Assembly (NCBI GenBank): GCA_003551485.1
Contig: PUMS01000387.1
Coordinates: forward strand, 1-7,181
DNA length: 7,181 nt
Reading direction: 5' to 3'
Source of the DNA: Phycisphaeraceae bacterium
Lineage (GTDB): Bacteria > Planctomycetota > Phycisphaerae > Phycisphaerales > Phycisphaeraceae
The first letter of the stretch is position 1. Every line of letters starts with the position of its first letter. The position numbers and the translations under genes are program-made. Shown here piece by piece: positions 5,552-7,181 of the stretch. The notes under the pieces are model-generated. The model worked only from the letters and a program-made list of their open reading frames with translations, did no database searches and had not been told where the DNA came from.

Positions 5552-7105
5552 ATGGACACACAACCCTCAACCGAGCCGCAAGGCGACGATCGCCCCCCCG
5601 TGCGGCCCTATCAGGTCTGGCGCTGGCCGTTGCACTGGCAGATACTGCTGGGTCTGCTGATCGGCGTGGGACTGGGTTTTCTGGCCGCATTCCCGGCGAT
5701 CGAGCGTGCCGAGCAGATCGTGGCTGAGCAGCAGCAGAGGCTCCAGCCGCAGGAGCGTCTGGAAGGTGAGGCGCTCAGCCATGCCGTGGCCTCACGCGCC
5801 GAGCGGGTGGTCAGCTCCCGCGTGGATTACCTGATTTACGAACTGCTCGGCGACCTGTTCATGAACGGTCTGATGATGATCGTGGTGCCGCTGATCACCA
5901 GTTCGATCGTGCTGGCGGTGGCCGGGATCGGAGCGCGGTCGGGCTTCGGGCGGCTGGGTCTGAAGACACTGGCCTATTACCTGGTCACCAGCCTCATCGC
6001 GGTGCTGGTGGGGCTGGTGCTGATCAACGCCGTCAGCCCCGGCCTGGTGCCGGGCGATGAGCCGCTGCTGACCATCGAGCGGGCCGAGCGTTTCGCGCCT
6101 GAGGGCGAGCGGTTCGCGCAGGCAGCACAGATCGACAGTCTGCAGCGCGAGGACCTTCCCGAGGGGGCCGAGTTTCTCAACGTCTTCCGGGAGATGGTGC
6201 CGCGCAACATCATCGGCGCCGCCGCCGCCGGTCAGTTGCTGGGGCTGATCGTCGTCTCGCTGATCTTCGGCTTTCTTATTGTCCGGGTGCTCAGCGATGA
6301 GCTCAGGCGATTCATGCTCAACCTGTGGCAGGCGATCTACGACCTGACCTTCGCGGTCACGCGATTCATCATCCGCCTGGCGCCGATCGGCGTCTGCTTC
6401 CTGTTGGCCACGACGGTGGCCTCCAACTACGCCCGCCTGGCGCCCGATGGGCGCTTCGCCGAGCTGGTGACGGCGCTGGTGGCCTTCACCCTCACCGCCC
6501 TGGCCGCGCTGCTGGTCCACTTCCTGGTGGTCATGCCGCTGCTGCTGCTGATCATCGCCCGGGTCAACCCGTGGCGGCACTACCGGGCCATGGCGCCGGC
6601 GCTGATGACGGCGTTCTCGACCGCCAGCAGCGCGGCGACGCTGCCGCTGACGCTGCGTTGCGTGCAGGAGAACGCGGGGGTGTCGAAGAAGACATCGAGC
6701 TTCGTCCTGCCCCTGGGCGCCACGGTGAACATGGACGGCACCGCGCTGTATGAGTGCGTCGCGGCGATCTTCATCGCCCAGGCCTTCGGGGTCATCCTCG
6801 GTTTCGATCAGCAGTTTTTCATCGTGGTGGTGGCGCTGCTGACCAGCATCGGTGTGGCGGGTGTGCCCGCGGCGTCGCTGGTGGCGATCCTGGTGATCCT
6901 CTCGGCGCTGACCCAGCAGCTTGAGGCGCTGGAGGCCCGCGGCGTGATCGAACATGCGCCGAACCTGGTGCTGGGTCTGCCCATCCTCTTCGCCTTCGAC
7001 CGGTTCCTGGACATGTGCCGCACGGCATTGAACGTGTTCAGCGACTCGGTCGCCGCGGTGGTCATCGCCCGGACCGAGGGGGAGACCGAGATTCTGAAGG
7101 ACTGA
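5552..7105 (+). CDS. Dicarboxylate/acidic amino acid:cation symporter (DAACS/SDF)
   Basis: This 517-residue inner-membrane transporter belongs to the GltPh/GltP/DctA family, which takes up glutamate, aspartate or C4-dicarboxylates with Na+ or H+ and works as a trimer of elevator-type protomers. Visible features are a first helix at about 28-50, DLFMNGLMMIVVPLI (101-115), the serine-rich HP1 tip FSTASSAATLP (355-365), the NMDGT cation site (393-397) and the HP2 tip SIGVAGVPAAS (432-442). In TM8, D487, R490, T491, N494 and D498 align with GltPh D394, R397, T398, N401 and D405. R490 argues for a substrate with a carboxylate side chain. At about 100 residues over GltPh, it carries a charged helical insert after TM1 (about 51-92) and a long charged loop at about 160-213. 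The usual NVTGD reads NVFSD. The exact substrate and coupling ion are not resolved. The gene is divergent from the dehydrogenase-hydrolase pair, so shared regulation is possible but unproven. Confidence 0.93.
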   Translation: MDTQPSTEPQGDDRPPVRPYQVWRWPLHWQILLGLLIGVGLGFLAAFPAIERAEQIVAEQQQRLQPQERLEGEALSHAVASRAERVVSSRVDYLIYELLGDLFMNGLMMIVVPLITSSIVLAVAGIGARSGFGRLGLKTLAYYLVTSLIAVLVGLVLINAVSPGLVPGDEPLLTIERAERFAPEGERFAQAAQIDSLQREDLPEGAEFLNVFREMVPRNIIGAAAAGQLLGLIVVSLIFGFLIVRVLSDELRRFMLNLWQAIYDLTFAVTRFIIRLAPIGVCFLLATTVASNYARLAPDGRFAELVTALVAFTLTALAALLVHFLVVMPLLLLIIARVNPWRHYRAMAPALMTAFSTASSAATLPLTLRCVQENAGVSKKTSSFVLPLGATVNMDGTALYECVAAIFIAQAFGVILGFDQQFFIVVVALLTSIGVAGVPAASLVAILVILSALTQQLEALEARGVIEHAPNLVLGLPILFAFDRFLDMCRTALNVFSDSVAAVVIARTEGETEILKD

Positions 7106-7180
7106 GGGGGTGGGGGATGGGGAGACAGGGAGACAAGGGGACAAGGAGACAGGGGAATCGGGGAATGGGGGGGATGCGGG
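7106..7180 (+). repeat. G-rich degenerate tandem repeat with two G-quadruplex patterns
   Basis: Directly after the symporter stop the sequence becomes a string of G-runs. From 7121 it reads as degenerate 7-9 bp units: GGAGACA, GGGAGACAA, GGGGACAA, GGAGACA, GGGGAATC, GGGGAAT. G-runs at 7106-7130 (5, 5, 4, 3; loops 1, 2, 5) and 7152-7180 (4, 4, 7, 3; loops 4, 3, 4) both fit the canonical G-quadruplex pattern. There is no coding potential and no hairpin terminator. The tract may continue past the window edge. Confidence 0.7.
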
Positions 7181-7181
7181 A

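Noticed and set aside
5792..7144. 450-codon minus-strand open frame opposite the symporter
   Set aside because: The product is an Arg/His/Gln-rich string without domains, mirroring the hydrophobic codons of the transporter on the other strand.

Overview
The window is GC-rich (about two-thirds G+C by eye) and carries five intact genes in a mixed-strand layout. The organism is probably a bacterium of the Planctomycetota, perhaps Phycisphaerae. I infer this from the general look of the proteins, the patchy Shine-Dalgarno sites, the unrecognised 256-residue protein and the purine-rich intergenic strings. No rRNA or other marker fixes the taxon.

Left part (1-2244): a complete miaA (tRNA dimethylallyltransferase) is followed by a 290-bp spacer. 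The spacer holds a GC-rich hairpin, an isolated AT-rich island and a perfect TATAAT box. Next comes a 256-residue soluble protein of unknown function on the same strand. A short spacer with GC hairpins separates it from the next, convergent gene.

Middle part (2245-5141, minus strand): a two-gene unit is transcribed leftward. The first gene encodes a zinc-dependent medium-chain dehydrogenase that lacks the usual structural-zinc lobe. The second, 77 bp downstream, encodes a 594-residue glycoside hydrolase of family GH39. This protein aligns along its whole length with animal lysosomal alpha-L-iduronidase: TIM barrel, beta-sandwich and C-terminal fibronectin-like domain. It keeps every iduronate-binding and catalytic residue I can place, but it has neither a signal peptide nor the disulfide of the animal enzyme. 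The two genes may together process a uronic-acid-containing saccharide in the cytoplasm; this is inference. Their spacer is a G-run/C-run element that could form a G-quadruplex on the template strand or act as a Rho-type site in the mRNA.

Right part (5142-7181): a 410-bp divergent intergenic region holds a strong 8-2-8 inverted repeat and a leftward promoter candidate with a smaller inverted repeat in its spacer. It is followed by a rightward gene for a dicarboxylate/acidic amino acid:cation symporter (GltPh/DAACS family). The window ends in a G-rich degenerate repeat (consensus about GGGGAGACA) with two canonical G-quadruplex patterns, similar in character to the spacer between the two leftward genes.

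The most interesting content is the iduronidase-like enzyme with its dehydrogenase partner. No mobile element, CRISPR array, tRNA or rRNA was seen.
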